A stretch of 5,718 nucleotides of DNA from positions 1 to 5,718 of the forward strand of contig NZ_JAWDMQ010000070.1 in assembly GCF_046536515.1 (NCBI RefSeq), written 5' to 3'. The notes under the pieces were generated by a model, which saw nothing but the letters and a program-made list of their open reading frames with translations, had not been told where the DNA came from and made no database searches. How positions within the stretch are numbered: position 1 is the stretch's first letter; every line of letters starts with the position of its first letter. This DNA comes from Caldisphaera sp046536515. GTDB lineage: Archaea > Thermoproteota > Thermoprotei_A > Sulfolobales > Acidilobaceae. A program made the translations under genes and the position numbers. Positions 1 to 5,307 of this stretch are shown one piece after another.

Positions 1-202
1 AGCTCTCCTTAAGAACTTTGTATAAAAGTCTATGGGCTTTTCCAAGGCTTATTGCTTTATTCTCTATTATAACTTTTATAGAATAGTTGAGGGCTTCCCT
101 ATACCTTTTCATTAAATCTATCAATTTTTTATGTGAATTGGGCTCAGGGCTAACCTTTACATTAACTGTTAAGGTTAGTAAACCCTCATTGCCCATAGAC
201 AT
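1..202 (-). CDS. tnpB: TnpB-family RNA-guided endonuclease, N-terminal part (runs off the left edge)
   Basis: The reading frame opens with ATG at 202 and stays open for 67 codons to the window edge, so only the N-terminus is visible. It begins MSMGNEG and continues with a beta-strand-like TLTVNVKVSPEP segment and a basic helical stretch containing LMKRYREALNYSIKVII and LGKAHRLLYKVLKE. This is the typical N-terminus of IS200/IS605 OrfB (TnpB) proteins of crenarchaea. The family comprises RuvC-type nucleases guided by an RNA made from the element's own 3' end; the catalytic part is outside the window. A second ATG six bases in is an alternative start. The stop of the upstream zinc-ribbon gene lies only two bases before the start, which suggests one transcript and coupled translation. 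The left-end hairpin and TATA box lie further upstream, as expected for an intact element start. Whether the gene is full length cannot be seen. Confidence 0.85.
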   Translation of the reverse strand, partial: MSMGNEGLLTLTVNVKVSPEPNSHKKLIDLMKRYREALNYSIKVIIENKAISLGKAHRLLYKVLKES

Positions 203-204
203 AG

Positions 205-327
205 TTACTCAACCTTGTATTTATCTATATTGACTTTTCTCATACAATTTGGGCATGTTGCATAATATATCTTTTTGCCCTTGTAGTCCCATACATACCC
301 ACACCTAGGGCATTTAAGTTTTATCAC
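205..327 (-). CDS. 40-residue zinc-ribbon protein encoded just upstream of tnpB
   Basis: A 40-codon frame starts with GTG at 327 and ends with TAA at 205-207. An in-frame TAG at 331-333 excludes a longer N-terminus. The protein begins MIKLKCPRCGYVWDYKGKK and carries CPRC (Cys6, Cys9) and CPNC (Cys25, Cys28), the four cysteines of a compact zinc ribbon. The last third is basic (KVNIDKYKVE). It lies inside the mobile element, between the left-end hairpin and tnpB, two bases ahead of the tnpB ATG. A TATA box at 361-368 would give a very short leader (about 10 bases), which fits the lack of a well-spaced ribosome site. Nucleic-acid binding is likely from the fold. A role in TnpB expression, guide-RNA binding or transposition is inference from position. 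My recollection that such small ribbons accompany archaeal TnpB genes should be checked. Confidence 0.72.
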   Translation of the reverse strand: MIKLKCPRCGYVWDYKGKKIYYATCPNCMRKVNIDKYKVE

Positions 328-360
328 TACCTATTTCTACTAACTAATAAGGAAATAGCC

Positions 361-373
361 CTTATAAGCTTTT
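361..373 (-). promoter_or_regulatory. TATA box/BRE of the zinc-ribbon-tnpB pair
   Basis: On the minus strand the sequence reads AAAAGCTTATAAG, a good archaeal BRE plus TATA box. Its centre is about 37 bases from the GTG at 327. With the usual spacing of about 26 bases, transcription would start near 338, leaving a leader of roughly 10 bases. The box is just inside the element's left-end hairpin, so each inserted copy carries its own promoter. Confidence 0.6.
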
Positions 374-378
374 CTCAT

Positions 379-412
379 CCCTGCCTTAAAAGGCGAGGCT
401 TTCAGTTGTAAA
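379..412 (-). mobile_element. Left end (LE) of the IS200/IS605-type tnpB element
   Basis: A small palindrome, GCCTT-AA-AAGGC (383-394), is extended by C/G pairs on the outside. On the minus strand it is preceded by CAACTGAAAGCC and followed by GGGATGAGAAAAGC and the TATA box. Subterminal imperfect hairpins are the hallmark of IS200/IS605 ends, which are recognised as single-stranded DNA. The block AACTGAAAGCC resembles AACGACAAGCC before the hairpin at 2138. TTTAC (412-408 on the minus strand) lies just outside and is a candidate target pentanucleotide, since this family inserts 3' of short fixed sequences. The exact boundary is inferred. Confidence 0.6.
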
Positions 413-431
413 GTTAAAAACAAGGATAAAG

Positions 432-478
432 TTTATAAATTTAAACTCAGCATCAATCTATAAAGAGAATTGGGTGAT
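432..478 (+). promoter_or_regulatory. Promoter and ribosome site of the AbrB-like gene
   Basis: TTTATAAA at 432-439 is a strong TATA box. Transcription would start around 460. GGTGAT at 473-478, the sequence complementary to the archaeal 16S rRNA tail, stands three bases before the ATG at 482. This placement decides the start codon: the in-frame TTG at 470 lies upstream of or within the ribosome site and is not credible. The promoter lies outside the neighbouring element's left end, so the insertion did not remove it. Confidence 0.65.
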
Positions 479-481
479 AAA

Positions 482-724
482 ATGGTTAGAGACAGACGCG
501 TTAAAGCAAAGGAATTAAAAGGCAAAAAAGATGTAAATGGCAAATCATACGAGTATGATTATTATACTCTTCCATTAAATATATACGTTAAAAAACATGT
601 CATAGAAAAATTTGGAAAAGATTTCATAGTTGAAGTAGATGATAATTCAGGTGTTATATGCATAAAACCTAAAGCCTTAGAGGATTTTATAGGAATTACT
701 AAATGCCCATCTCCATGGGCATAA
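482..724 (+). CDS. Small conserved-type protein, possibly AbrB/SpoVT-like (80 aa)
   Basis: An 80-residue protein starts at ATG 482, chosen because GGTGAT sits at 473-478 and a TATA box at 432-439. The N-terminal 25 residues are highly basic (MVRDRRVKAKELKGKKDVNG). Residues 28-64 read as a strand, turn, helix and strand (YTLPLNIYVKKHVIEKFGKD, then FIVEVDDNSGVICIKPK). This resembles the swapped-hairpin AbrB/MazE DNA-binding fold, in which a strand leading to 'LP' is followed by a short helix, 'G.DF.VEV' and 'I.I.PK'. No membrane segment or catalytic motif is visible, and the tail ends CPSPWA. I do not recognise a named family, and the AbrB comparison comes from pattern only. It lies divergent from the tnpB element and 85 bases before the glycosyltransferase on the same strand. 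Co-transcription is possible but not required. Confidence 0.8.
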   Translation: MVRDRRVKAKELKGKKDVNGKSYEYDYYTLPLNIYVKKHVIEKFGKDFIVEVDDNSGVICIKPKALEDFIGITKCPSPWA

Positions 725-797
725 GAAAATTTTATAATTAATTTAATTCAAGTTCTTCAATAAAGCATAAAATATTATTTTTTAAATGCTATGATTT

Positions 798-801
798 GAG
801 G
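798..801 (+). promoter_or_regulatory. Ribosome binding site of the glycosyltransferase gene
   Basis: GAGG at 798-801 stands eight bases before the ATG at 810, a suitable distance. The 85-base gap before this gene is very AT rich. TTTATAAT near 731-738 could be a TATA box giving a start near 760, but several other AT-rich hexamers compete, so no promoter is called. Confidence 0.4.
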
Positions 802-809
802 CCAAAAAA

Positions 810-1868
810 ATGAGTTATAATAAGGTATCAATAATAATACCTACATATAATGAAGCAGAAAACATTAAAGATCTTATAAATGCTATAGAAAAAGTATTAA
901 AGGAAAATAAAATCAATAGCTATGAAATAGTTGTTGTCGATGATAACAGCCCAGATAAGACTTATGAAATCGTAGAAAAAATAAGCAAAACAAATAATCA
1001 CGTCAAACTAATAAAAAGAGAAAGAAAAGGAGGATTATCTTCAGCTGTGCATGAGGGAATAAATAATACCGATGGAGATATCATTGTTGTCATGGATGCA
1101 GATTTCCAACACCCACCGGAGTTATTGCCAAAACTTATTGAAAGTCTAAAAGATCACGATATTTCTATTGCATCGAGATATGTAAAAGGTGGTAAAATAG
1201 AAGGTTTCAGTTTGCCCAGAAAAATTATTAGTAAAGGAGCAACCTTAATAGCGAAAATATTGGTTCCAGAAGTTAATAAAACATCTGATCCTATGTCTGG
1301 ATTCTTCGCTTTTAAAAGGAACTCAATTAACCTAAAGAATATAAATACTATCGGATATAAAATTTTATTTGAGATACTCTATAGAAATCCTAAAGCTAAA
1401 AGCATAGATGTTCCATATACATTTAAGAATAGAACTAAAGGCAAAAGTAAGCTTGGAACTAGAGAGATTATAGAATTCTTATTTCATGCAATAAAAAATT
1501 CAAGAGTAATAAAGTTTGCTATAGTAGGAGCACTGGGCACATTAGTTAATTTGGGAATAATGTATATACTCATTAAAAAAGGACTATTTTATGACTACGC
1601 CAGCGCTATTGCCATAGAGACGAGCATATTATTCAATTTTATTCTTAATGATTTGTGGACTTTTAGTGATAAAAAGGGTAGAAGGATTATATCTAGAATT
1701 CTTAGATATAACTTGATGGTAGGCCCAAGTGGTGTAACTATATTTTTCGTTATGGAAGTTGTTACAAAATTACTAAAATTTTACCCATTAATAGGACAAT
1801 TTATAGGAATTATATTTGGCTTCATAGTAAACTTCTTGCTGTCTTATACTAAAGTTTGGAATATATAA
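810..1868 (+). CDS. Dolichyl-phosphate mannose synthase-like GT2 glycosyltransferase with C-terminal GtrA membrane domain
   Basis: The 352-residue protein has two parts. Residues 1-230 are a GT-A fold family 2 glycosyltransferase with SIIIPTYNEAENI (7-19), VVVDDNSPD (41-49), the metal/nucleotide motif DADFQHPPE (96-104), SRY (122-124), SDPMSGFFAFKR (159-170) and the basic loop NRTKGKSKLGTREI (207-220). All are typical of dolichyl-phosphate mannose synthases. Residues 231-352 form a GtrA-like domain with four predicted membrane helices (about 233-253, 263-283, 302-322, 328-348) and the motif NFILNDLWTFSD. Archaeal DPMS of this architecture, for example in Pyrococcus, transfers mannose from GDP-mannose to dolichyl phosphate on the cytoplasmic face. 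The product feeds glycan synthesis. All visible motifs are intact. Transfer of glucose or another sugar is an alternative, since donor specificity cannot be read from these motifs. GAGG at 798-801 supports the ATG. Confidence 0.88.
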   Translation: MSYNKVSIIIPTYNEAENIKDLINAIEKVLKENKINSYEIVVVDDNSPDKTYEIVEKISKTNNHVKLIKRERKGGLSSAVHEGINNTDGDIIVVMDADFQHPPELLPKLIESLKDHDISIASRYVKGGKIEGFSLPRKIISKGATLIAKILVPEVNKTSDPMSGFFAFKRNSINLKNINTIGYKILFEILYRNPKAKSIDVPYTFKNRTKGKSKLGTREIIEFLFHAIKNSRVIKFAIVGALGTLVNLGIMYILIKKGLFYDYASAIAIETSILFNFILNDLWTFSDKKGRRIISRILRYNLMVGPSGVTIFFVMEVVTKLLKFYPLIGQFIGIIFGFIVNFLLSYTKVWNI

Positions 1869-1974
1869 AAATTTATAGCAGTTTAAATAACAAATAATTT
1901 TTAAAAATTTAAAATAATTAATTGCTTTCCAAAAAGTTATAATTATATAAATTCTATTATTCTTAACTAGTGCC

Positions 1975-2093
1975 TACTCTAAAAAGTTCTCCAAGGTCTA
2001 GAGGGTTACATACCTTTATGAGTGCTACTTGTTTATTACCCTTGTAAAAGTAAGAATTGCTTTTACTTTTTGTACTTTAAGAGGTGATCAAAT
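1975..2093 (-). pseudogene. Decayed 3' fragment of a TnpB element, inverted relative to its neighbour
   Basis: Read on the minus strand, this stretch aligns with the plus strand of 2279-2395. It shares a 17-base identity, TGTAACCCTCTAGACCT (1994-2010 against 2365-2381), and the block GTAGCAC (2022-2028 against 2346-2352). I count about 32 of 36 positions matching from 1994 to 2028. Alignment continues upstream through GATCA...TTAAAG and a hairpin at 2044-2066 that has a counterpart at 2303-2319. The right-end palindrome itself is degraded (near 1975-1990), and no left end is visible. This copy is much more AT rich than its partner, as expected of an older insertion drifting to host composition. 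It encodes nothing intact. Confidence 0.6.
2044..2066 (-). repeat. Hairpin, 7-bp stem, in the decayed TnpB-element copy
   Basis: GTAAAAG (2044-2050) and CTTTTAC (2060-2066) form a perfect stem around a nine-base loop. In the alignment with the neighbouring plus-strand copy it falls exactly on the hairpin at 2303-2319. The arms differ between copies, yet both can pair. Confidence 0.6.
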
Positions 2094-2189
2094 TAAGATA
2101 TCTAATATCAAATAATTTTTGATAAAGCGAACGACAAGCCCCTTCTAGGGGCGGGGTATTTTTTTAAGATTAAAAATTTATTAAAAATT

Positions 2190-2390
2190 AAGACAGCTGC
2201 TAAAGGGGTATGCGTCACTGAAACATGAGGTACGCCTATACCCCAACTAACAAGTGTAATAAAATAAACTCCAGGCAGATCAACCTTTAAAGCATGAGGA
2301 GCGGGAGCCGATTTCTCCCACAATATAGGTTTGGGGGATAATAGAGTAGCACCCATAAAAGGGGTGTAACCCTCTAGACCTCAGGAAACT
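2190..2390 (+). pseudogene. tnpB: Remnant of the 3' end of a tnpB gene
   Basis: One forward frame gives TAAKGVCVTET, stop, GTPIPQLTSVIK, stop, TPGRSTFKA, stop, GAGADFSHNIGLGDNRVAP, then IKGV, stop, PSRPQETRPSGRGGG, running into the right-end hairpin. The stops are TGA, TAA, TGA and TAA. The segment VAPIKGV-PSRPQE lines up with VPQMTDVIPNR-GEP of the TnpB tail at the right of the window. This places it as the last residues of a TnpB gene, whose 3' end normally overlaps the right end and the guide-RNA scaffold. No zinc ribbon or RuvC motif remains, so it cannot make a nuclease. The upstream part of this tail does not clearly match the other copy, so the two belong to different TnpB subgroups. 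Confidence 0.5.
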
Positions 2391-2418
2391 CGCCCTTCAG
2401 GGCGGGGAGGAGGTCAGA
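2295..2418 (+). ncRNA. Possible TnpB guide-RNA (omega/reRNA) scaffold relic
   Basis: In TnpB elements the guide RNA is made from the 3' end of tnpB plus the right end, and the sequence just beyond the right end acts as guide. This stretch contains two hairpins in the right place: GGGAG/CTCCC (2303-2307 with 2315-2319) and the end hairpin at 2391-2404. The first keeps pairing in the inverted copy at 2044-2066. If a transcript exists, its guide would be the flank starting near 2419. Transcription is not shown by the sequence, and no promoter is called. Confidence 0.3.
2303..2319 (+). repeat. Hairpin, 5-bp G/C stem, in the mini-element
   Basis: GGGAG (2303-2307) and CTCCC (2315-2319) pair around a seven-base loop. 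An outer G2301-C2321 pair is separated by one mismatch. It corresponds position by position to the A/T-rich stem of the decayed inverted copy at 2044-2066. Confidence 0.55.
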
Positions 2419-2475
2419 GGTATTAAATTAAATCTTTGCTCTGCTTGAATGGCTAGGTTTGCTACTTCTTTTTTA

Positions 2476-3765
2476 TTAAAGATAAAACATAATCAATATA
2501 TATGCAATGTAAATTCCAAAATTGATTAACGTGACAGGAATTCCTATTTTCATAAAGTTTTTATATGTTATTGTTACTCCATACTTACTTTCCAACATAT
2601 CTAAAATTATTATATTTGATGCAGCTCCAAATATAGTTAAATTACCTGCTATCGTTGTTGCCATGGCTAAAGTAATCCAGCTAATATTGTTTGTTTGGGT
2701 ATACCCTAAATTATGCATGTAAATTATAAACAGATTTGTAAATGGTACATTACTTATTAGTTGACTAATTATTAATGACGAAGCGGATATTCTTATTATA
2801 TTATCAGCTCCCTTCATTATATGGGGCAATAAAATATGTAACAATCCATACAATATGCCCGAGTTCCATATGCCTTGAGTTGCAATAAACATGGTTATAA
2901 AAAATACTATAGTCCCCCAGTTTACTTTGGAAAGAATTTGCCTGGGTTCTGATATAAATATATAAATAAATGCTGAAATTGTAAACGGTATTATGCCTAT
3001 TGATGTTACGTGAGGAAGCTTATATAATTCAAGAAAATCATTTATTAAAAGAAACACTATAACTAAAATAACAGCTCCTAATGATATATATGCATCTTTC
3101 TTATTTTTTATAAATTCTTGAGGAACACCAATGAAAAATGATCTTTTTAAATTTTTTATTTTATAATATTTTATTATGAAGTATGTAGTTATAACAAGGT
3201 TAATTATTGTTGGTATAGCAAGGTATTTCAAAAACATTATTAAAGGCGCACTTATATTTGTTTGAGTAGCTATTAGCATGTTTTGCGGATTGCCTAAAGG
3301 AGTCATTGTAGAACCTATAGTAATTGAAAATGCTAACAAAATTGCTACAGGTTCGAAAGACAAATCCAATGACTTTGCTATAATAACTGATAAAGAAGTT
3401 CCAACAACTGCTACAGCGTCGTTTACCATTATGCTTGCTAATATTCCGAAAAATAAAGACAACAAATAAAGTATTGAAAGCCTACTTCTAGTACGCATGA
3501 CCAGCATTGCAGCCATATAATCTAATAGACCTGAGTTTTCTGCAATACTTACAATGCTAAACATTCCAATTAAAAACAATATCACATTCCAATCTATAAC
3601 ATCGCTGATGCTGTTTATTGGGATAAGCCCTGATAATATAGATAAAGAAGCAGCAAAAGACATGATAGACCAAGATGGAATCTTTGGATATTTTGCCCTA
3701 AATATGAACCCTCCTATTATTATTAAAAGCAATAACAATCCGATGTATTCGCTGATATTTTCCAT
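2476..3765 (-). CDS. ArsB/NhaD/SLC13-type ion transporter (ion transporter superfamily permease)
   Basis: The 429-residue, very hydrophobic protein should span the membrane ten to twelve times. Two half-repeats are recognisable, each with a family hallmark. The first has VNDAVAVVGTSL (114-125) and GSTMTPLGNPQN (151-162). The second has ISNVPFTNLF (337-346) and AGNLTIFGAASN (373-384). The pairs 'ND/SNVP' and 'TP.GNPQN/FGAASN' are the ion-binding hairpin signatures of the ArsB, NhaD and CitM/SLC13 transporters. The length fits ArsB-like permeases. The substrate cannot be read from these motifs: arsenite efflux, sodium/proton exchange and dicarboxylate, sulfate or other anion transport all remain possible. 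No arsR, arsA or arsenate reductase gene is adjacent. It lies downstream of pus10 on the same strand but 161 bases away and with its own putative promoter. An inverted repeat at 3781-3805 suggests regulated expression. Confidence 0.85.
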   Translation of the reverse strand: MENISEYIGLLLLLIIIGGFIFRAKYPKIPSWSIMSFAASLSILSGLIPINSISDVIDWNVILFLIGMFSIVSIAENSGLLDYMAAMLVMRTRSRLSILYLLSLFFGILASIMVNDAVAVVGTSLSVIIAKSLDLSFEPVAILLAFSITIGSTMTPLGNPQNMLIATQTNISAPLIMFLKYLAIPTIINLVITTYFIIKYYKIKNLKRSFFIGVPQEFIKNKKDAYISLGAVILVIVFLLINDFLELYKLPHVTSIGIIPFTISAFIYIFISEPRQILSKVNWGTIVFFITMFIATQGIWNSGILYGLLHILLPHIMKGADNIIRISASSLIISQLISNVPFTNLFIIYMHNLGYTQTNNISWITLAMATTIAGNLTIFGAASNIIILDMLESKYGVTITYKNFMKIGIPVTLINFGIYIAYILIMFYL

Positions 3766-3780
3766 ATTATTTTCCCTTAA

Positions 3781-3805
3781 TTTTTATTGCATATTGCAAT
3801 AAAAA
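3781..3805. promoter_or_regulatory. Perfect inverted repeat over the transporter promoter: candidate operator
   Basis: The arms TTTTTATTGCA (3781-3791) and TGCAATAAAAA (3795-3805) are exact reverse complements, separated by TAT. The repeat ends 16 bases upstream of the ATG at 3765. On the minus strand it contains the TATA-like CTTTTTATTG and ATAAAA stretches at the distance expected for a short-leader or leaderless start. A dimeric repressor or activator bound here would cover the core promoter. The dyad core ATTGCA-TAT-TGCAAT is the part least explained by base composition. No terminator-like T-run follows on the minus strand, so an operator is preferred over a terminator. The binding protein is unknown. 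Confidence 0.5.
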
Positions 3806-3904
3806 GTTTTTGAATATTAAAGAAAATTTACTTAACTATTATTATAATCAAATAAAGTTAAATAATTTTATTATACACCAATAAAGGTTATTTTGGGCTA
3901 AACA

Positions 3905-3924
3905 TGTTATTCTAATTAATAACA
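3905..3924 (-). repeat. Hairpin just after the pus10 stop codon
   Basis: TGTTATT (3905-3911) and AATAACA (3918-3924) are perfect 7-bp arms around a six-base loop, starting three bases beyond the pus10 stop (TAA, 3927-3929). It could be a 3' stability or processing element. No T-tract follows on the minus strand, so a standard archaeal terminator is not supported. The AT-rich context makes chance plausible. Confidence 0.35.
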
Positions 3925-3926
3925 CA

Positions 3927-5147
3927 TTATTCAAAACTAAGTAAATCCCCTTCAATTATATTGCAATTACTTCCAATTATTGAAGATATACTAGGAGTAG
4001 TTTTATTGCCATTTACTATTTCTTTAATATATAAAGGGTCGTCAATAGATATCAAACACTCCATAATATTATTAAAAACTTTATAGCAGGCTATTTCTCT
4101 CATAAGTCCATTAATTTTTTTCCTATTTATTATTTGCTCTATCATAAGATTTCTTTTGTTGACAAGATTTATTAATTCATCATTTATATCGTTTTCGCAT
4201 AAGATTAATACCCTGTAAATTCTATTTTGTTTTTTATTTGTTAGCAAATTACTAAGCTGACCTCTTTTTAACTCTAAATTTTCTATGCTTATCAATGAAT
4301 TATGACCTTCTATCAATTTGTTATCCAACTCTATTAATTTGCCTTTCTTTATTTCAGCTATAATAGAAGCTCCCTTGCCTAACGTTCTAAAATCGGGTTC
4401 GTCTCTATTTATTAAGTGTAATATTATTTCATTAGAATCAAAAATTTTTGCTAAGTCATTTAATATACTATTATAATTTGTAGGACCTATTATACTTATC
4501 CCTCTTATAGTTTTTTTATATTTACCAAACAAAATCAGAGAAGTTTTTTGATCCCTTATATTGAGATCTGGAAATGATATCTCATAAACTACTTCTGGCG
4601 AATCAAAGTCAACTTTGCTATTAGGCTTAATTTGCTGAACTTTTTTCCCGATCTCTCTTTTTAATTCATTTTTTATGGATTCTCCATAAGATAATTTATA
4701 TTGTGACTTTATGGACTCTTCTTTTATAATGGTATCATCGTTAATCCTTATTCCAATTAAAAATTTTTTTACATTATATTTATCTATTCTATAAGATACC
4801 TGCAATGAAGCTTTATCTATGAAGTCTTCAATAATACTATTACATAAATAACATCTTTTGTAGTTAGGCTCTTCATTATACAGGTTCTTATATAGCTGAT
4901 ACGATATCGGGCCTATGTTAATCATAACATCTTTTATATAATCTTTATTAATAACTCCTCTTCTTAGCATTTCATGCAAATACATTATTACTAGAAACTT
5001 TATTGCTTTCCCTCTTTCAGAGTTTGACCATCCAAGCCCTAGCCTAGCAAACATCCTCCCCAAACATCTATCGCAAAGTGGATAGGCCTTAATTAAATCA
5101 ATGGATTTATTAATTATATTATCATTTTTCCTTTCGCTATTATACAT
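3927..5147 (-). CDS. pus10: tRNA pseudouridine synthase Pus10
   Basis: The 406-residue protein is in the usual range for archaeal Pus10, which makes pseudouridine 55, and in some archaea 54, in the T-arm of tRNA. The N-terminal accessory domain has the zinc pairs CDRC (Cys25, Cys28) and CYLC (Cys99, Cys102), together with the family stretch LGRMFARLGLGWSNSERG (29-46). The catalytic domain has INRDEPDFRTLGKG (246-259) where the family signature is normally close to GREDxDxRMLGxGRPF. The C-terminus has PLYIKEIVNG (371-380) and TTPSISSIIG (383-392), matching the usual LYIKELISG and TRPSVSEILG. Asp252, Arg254, Leu256 and Gly257 are kept, but the Gly of GRED is Asn247, the first Asp is Glu250, and the GRPF Arg-Pro is Ala-Ser. 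Family membership is secure; activity is likely but less so. The start at 5147 lies eight bases after a short upstream frame, and GGTGT overlapping that frame's stop may serve as ribosome site. Confidence 0.9.
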   Translation of the reverse strand: MYNSERKNDNIINKSIDLIKAYPLCDRCLGRMFARLGLGWSNSERGKAIKFLVIMYLHEMLRRGVINKDYIKDVMINIGPISYQLYKNLYNEEPNYKRCYLCNSIIEDFIDKASLQVSYRIDKYNVKKFLIGIRINDDTIIKEESIKSQYKLSYGESIKNELKREIGKKVQQIKPNSKVDFDSPEVVYEISFPDLNIRDQKTSLILFGKYKKTIRGISIIGPTNYNSILNDLAKIFDSNEIILHLINRDEPDFRTLGKGASIIAEIKKGKLIELDNKLIEGHNSLISIENLELKRGQLSNLLTNKKQNRIYRVLILCENDINDELINLVNKRNLMIEQIINRKKINGLMREIACYKVFNNIMECLISIDDPLYIKEIVNGNKTTPSISSIIGSNCNIIEGDLLSFE

Positions 5148-5155
5148 AGCTTATT

Positions 5156-5299
5156 TCACACCCTAAAAGAAAGCTCATTTTTAAGACAAAACAAAGTTTC
5201 ATAAGCACCCCATATTCTTTGGATTAATTTAAAAACTTCACCTTCTAACTTAAATCCTAAATTTAATATTTTAATTTTTTGGAAAATCTGTTTTAACAT
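5156..5299 (-). CDS. Possible 47-residue protein upstream of pus10
   Basis: A frame of 47 codons begins with ATG at 5299 and ends with TGA at 5156-5158, eight bases before the pus10 start. Support comes from signals rather than homology: GAGGT (5308-5312) stands eight bases before the ATG, and TATTTAAAAGG (centre near 5347) is a TATA box at the right distance. The product is MLKQIFQKIKILNLGFKLEG followed by EVFKLIQRIWGAYETLFCLK and NELSFRV. It is basic and amphipathic in its first half, with no motif I recognise. It may be a genuine small protein, a leader that couples translation into pus10, or the remnant of a longer gene. The composition is AT rich like its surroundings, so a chance frame cannot be excluded, but the ribosome site would then need another purpose. 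Confidence 0.42.
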   Translation of the reverse strand: MLKQIFQKIKILNLGFKLEGEVFKLIQRIWGAYETLFCLKNELSFRV

Positions 5300-5307
5300 T
5301 TTTTACT

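Larger units (their letters stand above)
2125..2418 (+). mobile_element. Transposase-less mini-element with IS200/IS605-type ends (about 290 bp)
   Basis: At the left is GAACGACAAGCC followed by a perfect hairpin, GCCCCT-TCT-AGGGGC (2138-2152). At the right is CGCCCT-TC-AGGGCG (2391-2404) followed by GGGAGGAGGTCAGAGG. The right end matches the end of the tnpB gene at the far right of the window, where the minus strand reads CTCACCCTTCAGGGC then GAGGAGATCAGA. Between the ends only about 240 bases remain, all from the 3' tail of a tnpB. This layout is that of the small palindrome-ended derivatives of IS200/IS605 elements, which can be mobilised in trans by a TnpA transposase. No tnpA is in the window. 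The outer limits are uncertain by several bases; TTGAT at 2119-2123 is one possible target sequence. Confidence 0.6.
1869..2475. other. Gene-free interval between convergent genes, filled with decayed TnpB-element sequence
   Basis: This 607-base interval contains no intact gene. 1869-1974 is plain AT-rich sequence with no recognisable element. 1975-2093 is a decayed minus-strand copy of a TnpB-element 3' region. About 2125-2418 is a plus-strand mini-element with both end hairpins. 2419-2475 leads to the stop of the transporter and has a T-run (2469-2474) that could end plus-strand transcripts. The local GC rise between about 2190 and 2420 contrasts with the flanks and fits acquired sequence. 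Lying between two convergent 3' ends, the interval can take insertions without disrupting a promoter. Confidence 0.7.

Noticed and set aside
470..481. TTG start giving four extra residues to the small AbrB-like protein
   Set aside because: The GGTGAT ribosome site at 473-478 overlaps this extension and is spaced for the ATG at 482.
2082..2091. GAGGTGATCA looks like a strong plus-strand ribosome site
   Set aside because: No start codon opens a useful frame behind it. On the other strand it aligns with the GATCA block of the tnpB 3' tail copy.
2108..2356. 82-codon minus-strand open frame in the TnpB graveyard
   Set aside because: It runs antisense across the left-end hairpin and the tnpB tail relic, has no ribosome site, and its product looks like translated element ends. 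It is a by-product of the GC-richer relic.
2522..3802. Three plus-strand open frames (2522-2722, 3278-3469, 3554-3802)
   Set aside because: They lie opposite the transporter gene and mirror its hydrophobic codons. They lack ribosome sites and family resemblance.
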